Assembly: GCF_026015885.1 (NCBI RefSeq)
Contig: NZ_JAPDUG010000001.1
Location: 744,001-808,000 of the forward strand
DNA: 64,000 nt
From: Halocynthiibacter sp. SDUM655004
Lineage (GTDB): Bacteria > Pseudomonadota > Alphaproteobacteria > Rhodobacterales > Rhodobacteraceae
Direction: 5' to 3'
Shown: one piece after another, positions 1-8,708 of the stretch
Position numbering within the stretch: the first letter of the stretch is position 1
Layout: each line of letters begins with the position of its first letter
Position numbers and translations under genes: made by a program
The notes under the pieces: generated by a model
Seen by the model: the letters and a program-made list of their open reading frames with translations, nothing else
The model's database searches: none
What the model was told of the DNA's origin: nothing

Positions 1-1178
1 AGCTCGAAACTGAAATGGCCAAAACGCCAGAAGCGGTGCACGACCTGTTGATGCAGGTTTGGAACAAGGCCAAGCCCGCAGCCGAAGCCGATGCCGAAGT
101 ACTGGCCGAAATGCTGGCCAAAGACGGGATCAACGGACCACTGGAGGCGTGGGATTGGTTTTATTACGCCGAGAAACGCCGCCTTGCAGAGCACGACTTG
201 GACGAAGCTGAGTTGAAGCCTTACTTCCAGCTTGATCGGATGATTGAAGCTGCGTTTGATTGTGCAAACCGGCTGTTTGGACTTGAGGCGCGTGCGCTTG
301 ATGTGCCGCTCTATCATCCGGATTGCCGCGCGTGGGAGTTTACACGAAACGGCGAACATATTGCCGTTTTCATCGGTGATTATTTTGCCCGCGCGAGCAA
401 ACGCTCCGGTGCGTGGTGTTCGGCGATGCGCAGCCAGAAGAAGCTTGGCGGCGACGTACGCCCAATCGTTGTGAATGTCTGTAACTTCGCCAAACCGCCA
501 GAAGGAGAACCCGCGCTGCTGTCTTATGATGATGCGCGGACCTTGTTCCACGAGTTTGGTCACGCGCTTCACCAGATGCTCTCGGATGTGACCTATGAAA
601 GCATTTCGGGAACTTCTGTCGCGCGCGATTTTGTCGAGCTACCAAGCCAGCTTTATGAGCATTGGCTTGAGGTGCCGGAAGTGCTGGAGAAACACGCGAT
701 CCACGCCGAAACGGGCGAGGCAATACCCGCGGATTTGATGAAACGGCTTTTGGACGCGCAGACTTACAACACCGGCTTTGCAACGGTTGAATATGTTTCT
801 TCTGCCCTAGTTGATTTGGCGTTTCACGACGGTCCCGCGCCCAAAGACACAATGGCGCGCCAGGCCGAAGTCCTTGACGGCATTTCAATGCCTTATGCAA
901 TTCGTATGCGCCATGCGACACCTGGATTTGCACATGTATTTGCGGGTGATGGCTATGCCAGTGCCTATTACAGCTATATGTGGTCTGAAGTGATGGACGC
1001 GGATGCATTCAAGGCGTTTGAAGAGGGCGAAGGGCCGTTTGATCCGGCACTTTCGAAGCGGCTAGAGGAGCATATCCTGTCGGCAGGCGGCTCGCGCGAT
1101 CCAGAAGAGCTTTATCGTGCGTTTCGCGGACGTATGCCAAGCGTTGACGCGCTGCTTGAGGGGCGCGGGTTGCTTTAA
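1..1178 (+). CDS. M3-family zinc metallopeptidase (oligopeptidase / Dcp type), 5'-truncated
   Basis: C-terminal part of a cytoplasmic M3 metallopeptidase, which cleaves short peptides (oligopeptidase A or peptidyl-dipeptidase). The reading frame is already open at base 3 (codons for L-E-T-E precede the first ATG at base 15), so the start lies left of the window. The HExxH zinc motif reads HEFGH at residues 179-183 counted from base 15, and M3 enzymes take a third zinc ligand from a Glu about 25 residues later. About 390 of the family's usual 670-700 residues are present. It ends 3 bases before the convergent SH3-domain gene. M3 membership is clear; the choice between OpdA and Dcp cannot be settled from this fragment. 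Confidence 0.9.
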   Translation, partial: LETEMAKTPEAVHDLLMQVWNKAKPAAEADAEVLAEMLAKDGINGPLEAWDWFYYAEKRRLAEHDLDEAELKPYFQLDRMIEAAFDCANRLFGLEARALDVPLYHPDCRAWEFTRNGEHIAVFIGDYFARASKRSGAWCSAMRSQKKLGGDVRPIVVNVCNFAKPPEGEPALLSYDDARTLFHEFGHALHQMLSDVTYESISGTSVARDFVELPSQLYEHWLEVPEVLEKHAIHAETGEAIPADLMKRLLDAQTYNTGFATVEYVSSALVDLAFHDGPAPKDTMARQAEVLDGISMPYAIRMRHATPGFAHVFAGDGYASAYYSYMWSEVMDADAFKAFEEGEGPFDPALSKRLEEHILSAGGSRDPEELYRAFRGRMPSVDALLEGRGLL

Positions 1179-1181
1179 CGG

Positions 1182-1676
1182 TTACTTGCGAATCTCGTCG
1201 TCGCGTACGCCCCAAACAGCGGATTTCGGCGCCCAGCCCCTAAGGCCGTCGACGCTTAACTTGCACCATGTTCGATCGCAGGCCCCAAGCCGCGCGATCA
1301 CGTCCTGTTCGAGCTTGGCAACTGCTTTGGCGTCCGGTTGGGGGAGAATCTTAAGCTCAACCTCTTTGGCGGTCACAACAACGGTGCGCACGCCAGAGAG
1401 AAGAGTGAAATGCACCCAGCCGCCCGCACCGTCACGGTCATGGACGCGCCGCCAATGGCCGAACTCTGCGGTGATCTCCAGCGGCATATCGCGGTGTTTA
1501 TAAACCCAATCAATGCGGTGCGTGAGGGAAGGGCCGCGCCGAACGTTCGCCTCGGTGGCTTTCATCGAAACAAAACGCGGAATCGGCAAGTTGGTCACGG
1601 GGCCGCGCTCTTGCGCGTGGGCGGCCTGAAGCCCGAGCATGGCCACGAGGGCCCAAATCGTCTTGCGGAGACTCAT
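1182..1676 (-). CDS. Secreted bacterial SH3-domain protein
   Basis: 164-residue protein with a classical Sec signal peptide (basic MSLRK, a hydrophobic stretch, then AHA just before QERG, cleavage near residue 21). The remainder resembles the alphaproteobacterial SH3_4 family: NVRRGPS near residue 45, a W at the RIDW position, GHWRRVHD and GGWVH. Such domains are thought to bind peptidoglycan or peptides in the periplasm, but no function has been established for this group. It is divergent from the 2-hydroxyacid dehydrogenase gene, so the roughly 110 bases between 1677 and 1786 should hold both promoters. Confidence 0.8.
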   Translation of the reverse strand: MSLRKTIWALVAMLGLQAAHAQERGPVTNLPIPRFVSMKATEANVRRGPSLTHRIDWVYKHRDMPLEITAEFGHWRRVHDRDGAGGWVHFTLLSGVRTVVVTAKEVELKILPQPDAKAVAKLEQDVIARLGACDRTWCKLSVDGLRGWAPKSAVWGVRDDEIRK

Positions 1677-1786
1677 CGGATTTCTACCTGAATTTCTACT
1701 GCGCCTGTCTGTCGGTTCTTGTGTCCGATCATTTCATGGGCCACCTTAGCAGGGAGCGAACCAAAGAAAAGATGAGGGAGCATCCC

Positions 1787-2773
1787 ATGTGCGCAAAACG
1801 TCTGAGTGTTGTTGTTACACGACGGTTGCCTGTGGCGGTCGAAACTCGCCTGAAAGAGCTGTTTGATACGACCCTGCGTGTGGACGACACGCCGATGAGC
1901 AAAGCCGAACTGGTTGCCGCAATGAAGAAATGCGATGTGTTGGTGCCAACCGTAACGGATTCGATCGACGCGAGCATGCTTGCTTCGGCTGGGCCGGACC
2001 TCAAACTGATCGCGAATTACGGCGCGGGGGTGGATCACATCGACGTGGCAACTGCGCGGGAGCGGGGCATTCTTGTGTCAAACACACCAGGGGTTGTAAC
2101 CGAAGACACCGCCGATATCGCTATGATGCTTATTATTGCGGTTACGCGGCGGATTCCCGAAGGGTTAAGCCTGATGCAAACCGGCGAGTGGCGGGGCTGG
2201 ACCCCGACGGCGATGCTCGGTGGTCGGATTGCAGGAAAGAAGCTTGGTATCCTTGGTATGGGCCGCATCGGACGCGCCGTTGCCAAGCGCGCGGCTGCCT
2301 TTGGCATGGAGATAAATTACAACAATCGCAAGCGGTTGCACCCCGAGGTCGAAGAGCGCCTTGGCGCAACGTGGTGGGAGAGTCTCGATCAAATGGTGGC
2401 GCGGGTCGATGTGCTGTCGATCAACTGCCCCCATACGCCGAGTACATTTCACTTGATGAATGCGCGGCGGCTTAAGTTGATGAAACCTTCGGCGGTTATC
2501 GTCAACACCTCTCGGGGCGAGGTGATCGACGAGAACGCGCTTACACGGATGTTGCGCGCCGGAGAGATCGCGGGCGCGGGGCTGGATGTTTTCGAAGATG
2601 GCGCGAACATCAATCCTCGTCTGCGCGCGCTTGATAATGTTGCCCTTCTTCCGCACGTCGGTTCGGCGACCCGCGAAGGACGGATCGAAATGGGCGAGCG
2701 CGTTATGATAAATATCAAAACCTTTGACGACGGACATCGCCCACCTGATCTTGTGGTGCCGGGCGTTATTTAA
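1787..2773 (+). CDS. D-2-hydroxyacid dehydrogenase (glyoxylate/hydroxypyruvate reductase type)
   Basis: NAD(P)-dependent D-isomer-specific 2-hydroxyacid dehydrogenase, 328 residues, probably reducing glyoxylate or hydroxypyruvate. The nucleotide-binding motif GMGRIG is present. The catalytic Arg (NTSRGEVID), Glu (LDVFED) and His (LLPHVGSAT) are all visible. The ATG at 1787 is preferred over the upstream in-frame GTG at 1721 because AGGGAG (1775-1780) lies 6 bases before it and the resulting N-terminus, MCAKRLSVVV, begins directly with the first strand of the fold. The next gene downstream encodes a methylated-glycine dehydrogenase-like enzyme. The two could both serve C1/glycine-glyoxylate metabolism, but the 150-base gap means co-transcription is only possible. 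Confidence 0.88.
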   Translation: MCAKRLSVVVTRRLPVAVETRLKELFDTTLRVDDTPMSKAELVAAMKKCDVLVPTVTDSIDASMLASAGPDLKLIANYGAGVDHIDVATARERGILVSNTPGVVTEDTADIAMMLIIAVTRRIPEGLSLMQTGEWRGWTPTAMLGGRIAGKKLGILGMGRIGRAVAKRAAAFGMEINYNNRKRLHPEVEERLGATWWESLDQMVARVDVLSINCPHTPSTFHLMNARRLKLMKPSAVIVNTSRGEVIDENALTRMLRAGEIAGAGLDVFEDGANINPRLRALDNVALLPHVGSATREGRIEMGERVMINIKTFDDGHRPPDLVVPGVI

Positions 2774-2923
2774 GGCGCGAGCCCAGTCGGGTTTTGAACA
2801 TGCAAACCGAGGTTTAGGTCGGTTTTGTGCGCTCTTGGGTCGGCGAGCGGCTGCATCTTCTGGTGCGGCGCGCCACTATAGGCCCAAGGCCGGCGAAACG
2901 GCCCGTTGCAAGGAGTGTGCCTG

Positions 2924-5422
2924 ATGAAATCCCATGTCAAAGCTCTGGTTGTTGGCGGAGGTGCCGTTGGCACGTCGATTGCTTATCATCTTGCCCGTGC
3001 GGGGTGGGACGACGTAGTGCTGATGGAGCGCGATGAGCTGACTTCGGGAAGTACGTGGCACGCGGCGGGGCTATTGCCGTATTTCAACATGTCCTATGCG
3101 ACGACACACATCCACGACTACTCGATCAAATTCTACAAAACGCTCGAAGAAGAAACGGGTTTGAACGCAGGATTTTCAGTCGTTGGCAACCTGCGCATGG
3201 CGCAAAGCAAAGAGCGCATGGACGAGTATATGCTCTATGCCTCAACCGCCGAAACCTGCGGCGTGCCGTATGAATGGATGACACCTGCGCAGATCAAGGA
3301 ACGGTGGCCGCTGGTGCGGACAGAGGACCTTGAAGGCGCGATTTATCACCCGACTGACGGCTATATTAACCCCGCAGATGTAACCATCGCCATGGCCAAG
3401 GGCGCGCGTCAGCGCGGTGTTGTTGTTGAACGCCGCTGGCAGGTGGACAGCTATCATTGGACAGGCGAGGCATGGGAGGTGACCTGCACCAAGATGGTCG
3501 AGCGGGGCGGTAACCTTGTTCCATCCGACGAACAGGTCGTCATCACCGCAGAGCATGTGGTGACAGCAACAGGAAACCATGCGCAGCGTACGGCAAAGCT
3601 CTTGGGCATCAAAATCCCCGCCATTCCGGTTGAGCATCAGTTCATCGTGACCGAACCCGATGCCGCTTTGCTTGAATACCGCAAGACCCACGGCGAACAC
3701 CCTGTTTTGCGCGATGCGGATGCCAAATGGTATGTGCGCGAGGAGCGGGGCGGTTGGATTCTCGGCCCCTACGAGCGCAACGCCCCTGCGCGGTTTGCTT
3801 ATGGTGTGCCCGATAGTTTCCGCGCGGATTTGTTCCCGCTTGATCTTGAACGGATCGAAGAAGAATACATGAGCATGATTCACCGCATACCGTCCTCGGA
3901 AACGGTGGGGCTTAAGGATGATTTCAACGGCCCGATTTGCTATACGCCTGATGGCAACCCGCTCATTGGTCCTGCGCCCGGATTGCGGAACATGTGGCTT
4001 GCCGAAGGGTTCAGCTTTGGCATTACAGCAGCGGGCGGCGCGGGCAAATACCTTGCCGATCTGATGGTCGAGGGCGAGGCCGAGATTGACATGGCGAGCC
4101 TTGACCCCAAGCGCTTCGGAAGCTGGATGACCACCGATTATGCCGTGGCCAAGAACGAAGAAGCTTACGAGCATGTCTATATCCTCCACCATCCTGACGA
4201 GGAGCGCCCTGCCGCACGGCCTCTGCGGACAAGCCCCGCTTATGACCGCCAAAAAACCGCAGGTGCGCAATTCGGGCAGGTGAACGGATGGGAGCGGCCA
4301 AACTATTATGCGCCCGAAGGATTTGACGATCACGCCGCGCGCAGCTTCCGGCGCGGAGGTTGGTGGCAATATACCGAAGAAGAGGCGCGCGCGATCCGCG
4401 AGGGCGTTGGGCTTATTGATGCGACGGCCTTCACCAAGCATTCGGTTTACGGGCCTGGAGCGACGGCGTTCCTTGATTGGTTCACCTGTAACAAGCTGCC
4501 GCGCGTGGGGCGTATTAATCTGACCTATGCGCTGACTTCTGCGGGAACAACGCGTACCGAGTACACCATCGTGCGGTTGGCAGAGAACGATTATTACCTC
4601 GTGTCTGCGGGGGCGTGGTCCGATTATGATCGCGATTATCTGCTCAAAGCACTTGAGGATTGGAACAGCGGCGGAAATGAATGGGTCGGCGTGCAGGATG
4701 TCACGACGCAGTGGGGCGTGTTTGCCATTGCTGGCCCGAAAACCCGTGAGGTTCTGAACGAACTTATCCGTGATGCAGAGCCGGAAACCGCGCTTTCAAA
4801 CAAACGCTTTCCTTGGTTGTCCTGCCGCGAAATCGAGCTTGGTATGTGTCCTGTCCGTGCGGTGCGGGTTGCCTATACGGGCGAACTGGGCTGGGAATTG
4901 CATCACCCGATTGAGATGCAAAACTACCTATGGGACCAATTGATGCAAGCGGGCGAGAAGCACGGGCTGAAACTGGTGGGCGCGCGCGCGCAAAACTGGC
5001 TGAGACAAGAGAAATCCTATCGCGCATTCGGCACCGAACTGGGCCGCGATGCTACGCCGCTTGAGGCTGGACTTGATCGGTTTGTTGATCTTGAGAAAGA
5101 GTTTTTCGGCAAAGAGGCCATGATCAAAACCGGCGTGCGCAGCACCTGCGTGACCCTGTTGATTGACGGGCCGCAAGACGCCGACCCATGGGGCCGCGAA
5201 GTGCTTTACGCCGGTGACAAACGGGTGGGCCGTCTAACCTCTGGTGGCTATTCGGTGGCCTTTGGAAAAAGTATCGGCATGGGCTATGTCTCGCCAGATT
5301 GCGCGACAGTCGGCACAAAGCTCAAGGTCAAGATGTTTGATAAACTGTGGGATGCTGAAGTCGTCGAAGATAGCCCCTATGACCCGACAAACGCCACGAT
5401 CCGCAAGAATAGCGAAGGTTAG
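2924..5422 (+). CDS. FAD-dependent dimethylglycine/sarcosine dehydrogenase-like protein with GcvT domain
   Basis: 832-residue two-domain flavoenzyme. The N-terminal DAO-type FAD domain starts with GGGAVG at residues 11-16. It is followed by the TSGSTWHAAG segment, in which family members attach FAD covalently through the His. The C-terminal half is an aminomethyltransferase (GcvT) domain that binds tetrahydrofolate (AYTGELGWELHHP, RAQNWLRQEKSYRAFGTEL). Relatives oxidatively demethylate dimethylglycine or sarcosine and pass the C1 unit to folate. The exact substrate cannot be read here. The ATG at 2924 is chosen because AGGAG sits at 2911-2915. Its 3' end overlaps the convergent carboxymuconolactone-decarboxylase-family gene by 4 bases. 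Confidence 0.85.
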   Translation: MKSHVKALVVGGGAVGTSIAYHLARAGWDDVVLMERDELTSGSTWHAAGLLPYFNMSYATTHIHDYSIKFYKTLEEETGLNAGFSVVGNLRMAQSKERMDEYMLYASTAETCGVPYEWMTPAQIKERWPLVRTEDLEGAIYHPTDGYINPADVTIAMAKGARQRGVVVERRWQVDSYHWTGEAWEVTCTKMVERGGNLVPSDEQVVITAEHVVTATGNHAQRTAKLLGIKIPAIPVEHQFIVTEPDAALLEYRKTHGEHPVLRDADAKWYVREERGGWILGPYERNAPARFAYGVPDSFRADLFPLDLERIEEEYMSMIHRIPSSETVGLKDDFNGPICYTPDGNPLIGPAPGLRNMWLAEGFSFGITAAGGAGKYLADLMVEGEAEIDMASLDPKRFGSWMTTDYAVAKNEEAYEHVYILHHPDEERPAARPLRTSPAYDRQKTAGAQFGQVNGWERPNYYAPEGFDDHAARSFRRGGWWQYTEEEARAIREGVGLIDATAFTKHSVYGPGATAFLDWFTCNKLPRVGRINLTYALTSAGTTRTEYTIVRLAENDYYLVSAGAWSDYDRDYLLKALEDWNSGGNEWVGVQDVTTQWGVFAIAGPKTREVLNELIRDAEPETALSNKRFPWLSCREIELGMCPVRAVRVAYTGELGWELHHPIEMQNYLWDQLMQAGEKHGLKLVGARAQNWLRQEKSYRAFGTELGRDATPLEAGLDRFVDLEKEFFGKEAMIKTGVRSTCVTLLIDGPQDADPWGREVLYAGDKRVGRLTSGGYSVAFGKSIGMGYVSPDCATVGTKLKVKMFDKLWDAEVVEDSPYDPTNATIRKNSEG

Positions 5423-5757
5423 GTTTTAGAAAGCTGATCCCAAGCGTCCATTGCCTTGGATGCATACATCAGCGAGGGGCCGCCGCCCATGTAGACGCAC
5501 ATGCTAAGGACGTCTGCGATTTCTTCACGGGTGGCTTTTTCCCTTATGAGCGCTTCGATGTGGAAACCGATGCATGGTTCGCACCGGTCTGCGACAGAGA
5601 TCGCCAGTGCAACAAATTCCTTGGTTTTCGCATCTAGAACGCCGCTTGTTTTCGCTGCGTGGGCAAGAGAGCCAAACCCTTTTGACGTTTCGGGCGCGGC
5701 GGCGTTGAAGTTGCCGACGGAGGATTTCATCCCTCCCATGAAGTCTTTCCAGTCCAT
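5419..5757 (-). CDS. Carboxymuconolactone decarboxylase-family protein (AhpD-like)
   Basis: 112-residue all-helical CMD-domain protein. The hallmark CxxC is present (DRCEPCIGFH), as in AhpD-type redox proteins, and it is followed by the conserved EIADVLSMCVYMGGGPSLMYA segment. The likely role is peroxidase, disulfide reductase or lyase; the true substrate is unknown. The frame stays open upstream to 5895, but the ATG at 5757 is chosen because AAAGGAA lies just before it and the extra N-terminus does not resemble the family. Its stop codon lies inside the end of the convergent flavoenzyme gene. Confidence 0.85.
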   Translation of the reverse strand: MDWKDFMGGMKSSVGNFNAAAPETSKGFGSLAHAAKTSGVLDAKTKEFVALAISVADRCEPCIGFHIEALIREKATREEIADVLSMCVYMGGGPSLMYASKAMDAWDQLSKT

Positions 5758-5877
5758 TTGAGTTCCTTTCAATTTTTTCAGGTATCGGACGTGGCGAGAT
5801 AAATAGCTTTGATCGCGGTCAAATTGACGTAGCGTTTGTTTGCATGCGTGAAGATAAGCTATTTCTGGGACGCGCAC

Positions 5878-5909
5878 AAAAAAAGGCCCGGACATAATGC
5901 CGGGCCTTT
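5878..5909 (-). terminator. Rho-independent terminator of the BMP/nucleoside operon
   Basis: Read on the minus strand, a 10-bp perfect stem (5900-5909 with 5882-5891, GGCCCGG core) closes an 8-base loop and runs into at least seven T residues (5878-5884). It lies 27 bases beyond the BMP stop codon, so it should end the whole minus-strand operon. Confidence 0.9.
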
Positions 5910-5935
5910 GAAGATTGATTTAGTAAGCTTTGGGC

Positions 5936-7009
5936 TTAGCTTGGAATGTCGCCTTCGATGCCTTCGACATAGAAGTTCATACCAAGAAGATCGCCGTCAC
6001 CCGCTGTTTCGCCTTCGGCGAGCCATGGTGTGCCGTCTTGCTTGTTCAGCGGACCTGTGAAGGCGTGGTAGGAGCCATCTGCAATTGAAGCTTCGATCGC
6101 CATTGCCTCGGCTTTCACTTCTGCTGGGATCGCGTCTGTGATGTCGCCGATCTTAACCATGCCGGATGCAATGCCACCCCAAGTGTCGACCTGCTCCCAT
6201 GTACCATCCATAACCGCTTGTGTGCGCTCGATGTAGTAGGGTGCCCAGTTGTCGATGATCGAGGAGACGCGCGGGCTTGGCGCGAATTGAGCCATGTCAG
6301 ATGCCTGACCGAATGCGATAACGCCTTCTGTCTCGGCAGCTTTCGCCATTGGCGCTGTGGAGTCAGTGTGCTGCATGATCACGTCAACGCCTTGCTCGAT
6401 GAGCGCAGCAGCCGCGTCAGCTTCTTTGGCCGGATCGAACCAAGAGAATACCCAGATCACTTTCATCTCTGCGTCAGGGTTCACTTTCTTGGCGTGGATA
6501 TAGGCCGAGTTGATGCCGCGAATAACTTCGGGGATCGGGAAGGACGCGATATAGCCGATTTTGTTGCTCTCGGTCATGTGGCCGGCGATTGTGCCGATCA
6601 CTGCGCGACCTTCATAGAAACGTGCGCCGTATGTGGACACGTTCGGATGCTCGCGCTTGTAACCTGTGGCGTGCTCGAACTTGATGTCCGGGAATTTGGC
6701 AGCAACAGCGTTCGTCTGGTCCATGTAGCCGAACGACGTTGTAAAGATCAGGTCGTGACCGGACAGGGCCATTTGTGTGAGAACACGCTCGGCGTCTGGG
6801 CCTTCGGCAACGTTTTCAACGAAAGTCGTTTCAACCTTGTCGCCGAAATGCTCTTCAACGGCTTTACGGCCTTCATCATGCTCATATGTCCAGCCGCCGT
6901 CACCAGGTGTGCCGACATAGACAAAGCCGACTTTGGTTGTGTCGGCCATGGCTGGAGCTGCAACGCCGAGCGCTACGGCTGCTGTCATGAGTGATTTCAT
7001 CAATTTCAT
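5936..7009 (-). CDS. BMP-family ABC transporter substrate-binding protein (nucleoside/purine type)
   Basis: 357-residue periplasmic binding protein of the Bmp/Med/PnrA family. It has a Sec signal peptide (MKLMKSLMTAAVALG, cleavage after AMA near residue 22) and no lipobox cysteine. The family opening VGFVYVGTPGDGGWT and the segments TSFGYMDQT and GTIAGHMTE support it. Characterised relatives bind purine nucleosides. It is the last gene of a minus-strand operon with two permeases and a double ATPase, and xdhC at the head agrees with a purine role (inference). The start at 7009 has GGGGAG upstream. ATGA is shared with the end of the K+ channel gene, so the two may be translationally coupled. 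Confidence 0.9.
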   Translation of the reverse strand: MKLMKSLMTAAVALGVAAPAMADTTKVGFVYVGTPGDGGWTYEHDEGRKAVEEHFGDKVETTFVENVAEGPDAERVLTQMALSGHDLIFTTSFGYMDQTNAVAAKFPDIKFEHATGYKREHPNVSTYGARFYEGRAVIGTIAGHMTESNKIGYIASFPIPEVIRGINSAYIHAKKVNPDAEMKVIWVFSWFDPAKEADAAAALIEQGVDVIMQHTDSTAPMAKAAETEGVIAFGQASDMAQFAPSPRVSSIIDNWAPYYIERTQAVMDGTWEQVDTWGGIASGMVKIGDITDAIPAEVKAEAMAIEASIADGSYHAFTGPLNKQDGTPWLAEGETAGDGDLLGMNFYVEGIEGDIPS

Positions 7010-7773
7010 TTAGGAGTCTCCCCTTTGGTGGATTTTTGTTGTGATGTTTCGTCGGAATCTTTCCGGTGTTTTATTCTTGAATCTGTATCAATCAGAGCCG
7101 TTGTCACGATCGCAGCAGGAACTGCCACCACCCCCAATCCGACGAATAGAATGAAGGTTGTAAAGACACGCCCCCCAAAAGTTATGGGAATCATATCGCC
7201 ATAGCCAACAGTGGTAAAGGAGGCGATGGCCCACCAGAATGAACTTGGAATAGATGAGAAAATTTCAGGCTGTGCTTCATGCTCAAAGATGAAAATTCCG
7301 ACAGAACTGACATAGAGCATGATCATCGCAAGAAATACGAACATAAGAAGTTCGCTCCGGACGCTGTGAAGAGCTTCGCCAAAACGTTCCAACGCTCGTG
7401 AGCTTCGGAACAGTTTGAGCACGCGCAAAATTCGCAGCAGGCGGAAAGTTCTTACGACCTGCCATTGCGGCTGGAAGAAAACCAGCCCCGGGAGGCAAGA
7501 GACCAGATCAATCAACCCCCACGCGCTAAAGATATACCGAAGCCGCTTCTCCGCGCAGTAAATACGCAGCAAATACTCCGCGAGGAAAATAAGTAAGATA
7601 GCAAACTCGAACACCCGCAAGGCTTCATATGCCCAATGGGGAAGTCCCTGCATTGTTTCCAGCGAAATAGCCACCGCGGACACTGCGATAATAGTGTTCA
7701 ATGCCCACGACACTTTGTTAGGCCCGTCGGGGACCTTTCCATCCAAGTGCTGAAGAATGCGTTCGCGGTTCAT
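7006..7773 (-). CDS. Voltage-gated-type potassium channel (6-TM, Kch/KvAP-like)
   Basis: 255-residue ion channel with six predicted membrane segments. The S4-like voltage sensor has a positive residue every third position (R108, R111, R114, R117, K120, R123). The pore carries the canonical K+ selectivity filter TVGYGD at residues 188-193. A short charged cytoplasmic tail (about residue 230 on) replaces the RCK domain found in many bacterial channels. It lies between an ABC permease gene (14-base gap) and the substrate-binding protein gene (4-base overlap), which is an unusual place for a channel. Its function there is unknown. Confidence 0.9.
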   Translation of the reverse strand: MNRERILQHLDGKVPDGPNKVSWALNTIIAVSAVAISLETMQGLPHWAYEALRVFEFAILLIFLAEYLLRIYCAEKRLRYIFSAWGLIDLVSCLPGLVFFQPQWQVVRTFRLLRILRVLKLFRSSRALERFGEALHSVRSELLMFVFLAMIMLYVSSVGIFIFEHEAQPEIFSSIPSSFWWAIASFTTVGYGDMIPITFGGRVFTTFILFVGLGVVAVPAAIVTTALIDTDSRIKHRKDSDETSQQKSTKGETPK

Positions 7774-7787
7774 TGAGGCGGCCTGTG

Positions 7788-8708
7788 TTAACTCGTTGCA
7801 AAGAAAGGTTTGCCAAGTGACGCGGGCGCGGCAGTTGAGCTTCTAGAGATCAATACCAACACAAGGATGGTGATGATGTAAGGGCTCATCGACAGATACT
7901 CGACAGGAACAGGGATACCCGCGACCTGTAGGTTGAGTTGGAGAACAGAAATCCCGCCAAAGAGATACGCACCAAGCAACACGCGCTGGGCTTTCCAGCT
8001 TGCGAATACAACAATGGCCAATGCGATCCAACCTGCGCCAGCGGTCATGCCGTCTGTCCATTGTGCTACACGTACCAGTGAAAGATGCGCTCCGCCAAGC
8101 CCTGCGCAGGCTCCGCCAAACGCGATGGCGATCATGCGGATGCGTACGACCTTATAGCCAAGTGCGTGGGCTGCGTCGTGGTTCTCGCCGACCGCGCGCA
8201 GGACAAGGCCAAGGCGCGCGAATTTCAGGAACGCCCAGACAGCGACCAAGAGCGCCAGCGAAAGGTAAACTATAGGATCGTGTGAAAACAGCACGCGCCC
8301 GAAGAACGGAAGGTCCGAGAGGAAGCCAAGGTCAAGCCGCGCAGTAGAAGGGGGCCTTTGCTCGGCATAGGCCTGCCCGATGAGCGCGGATAGCCCGAGC
8401 CCGAAGAGCGTTAAGGCAAGGCCGGTTGCCACCTGATTGGATAAGAGTTTGAGCGTGAGGAAGCCGAATACAAGGCTCAACACCGCCGAAGCCGCCGCCG
8501 CCGCAACGAAGCCGAAAAACGGGCTTTGCGTTTCGACAGCCACGGCAAATCCCGTGACCGCGCCGGTGATCATCATGCCCTCGACACCGAGGTTCAGCAC
8601 TCCGGATTTTTCCACCACCATCTCGCCGATTGCGGCCAGTAGGATCGGGGTTGCAGCGACCATGAGCGAAGCCAGAAGCGCTGCGGGGTTGATTGCAGAA
8701 AGGTCCAT
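7788..8708 (-). CDS. Nucleoside-type ABC transporter permease (second subunit)
   Basis: 306-residue inner-membrane permease of the branched-chain/ribose/nucleoside superfamily (NupQ/YufQ-like), with about eight hydrophobic helices. The segment VLNLGVEGMMITGAV near residue 40 is typical of the nucleoside branch. TAA of the upstream permease overlaps this ATG (TAATG). It should form the heterodimeric pore with the product of 8708-9793. Confidence 0.88.
   Translation of the reverse strand: MDLSAINPAALLASLMVAATPILLAAIGEMVVEKSGVLNLGVEGMMITGAVTGFAVAVETQSPFFGFVAAAAASAVLSLVFGFLTLKLLSNQVATGLALTLFGLGLSALIGQAYAEQRPPSTARLDLGFLSDLPFFGRVLFSHDPIVYLSLALLVAVWAFLKFARLGLVLRAVGENHDAAHALGYKVVRIRMIAIAFGGACAGLGGAHLSLVRVAQWTDGMTAGAGWIALAIVVFASWKAQRVLLGAYLFGGISVLQLNLQVAGIPVPVEYLSMSPYIITILVLVLISRSSTAAPASLGKPFFATS

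Noticed and set aside
2774-2923. Glycine riboswitch upstream of the GcvT-containing enzyme
   Set aside because: No conserved glycine aptamer core or tandem arrangement could be seen in the 150 bases.
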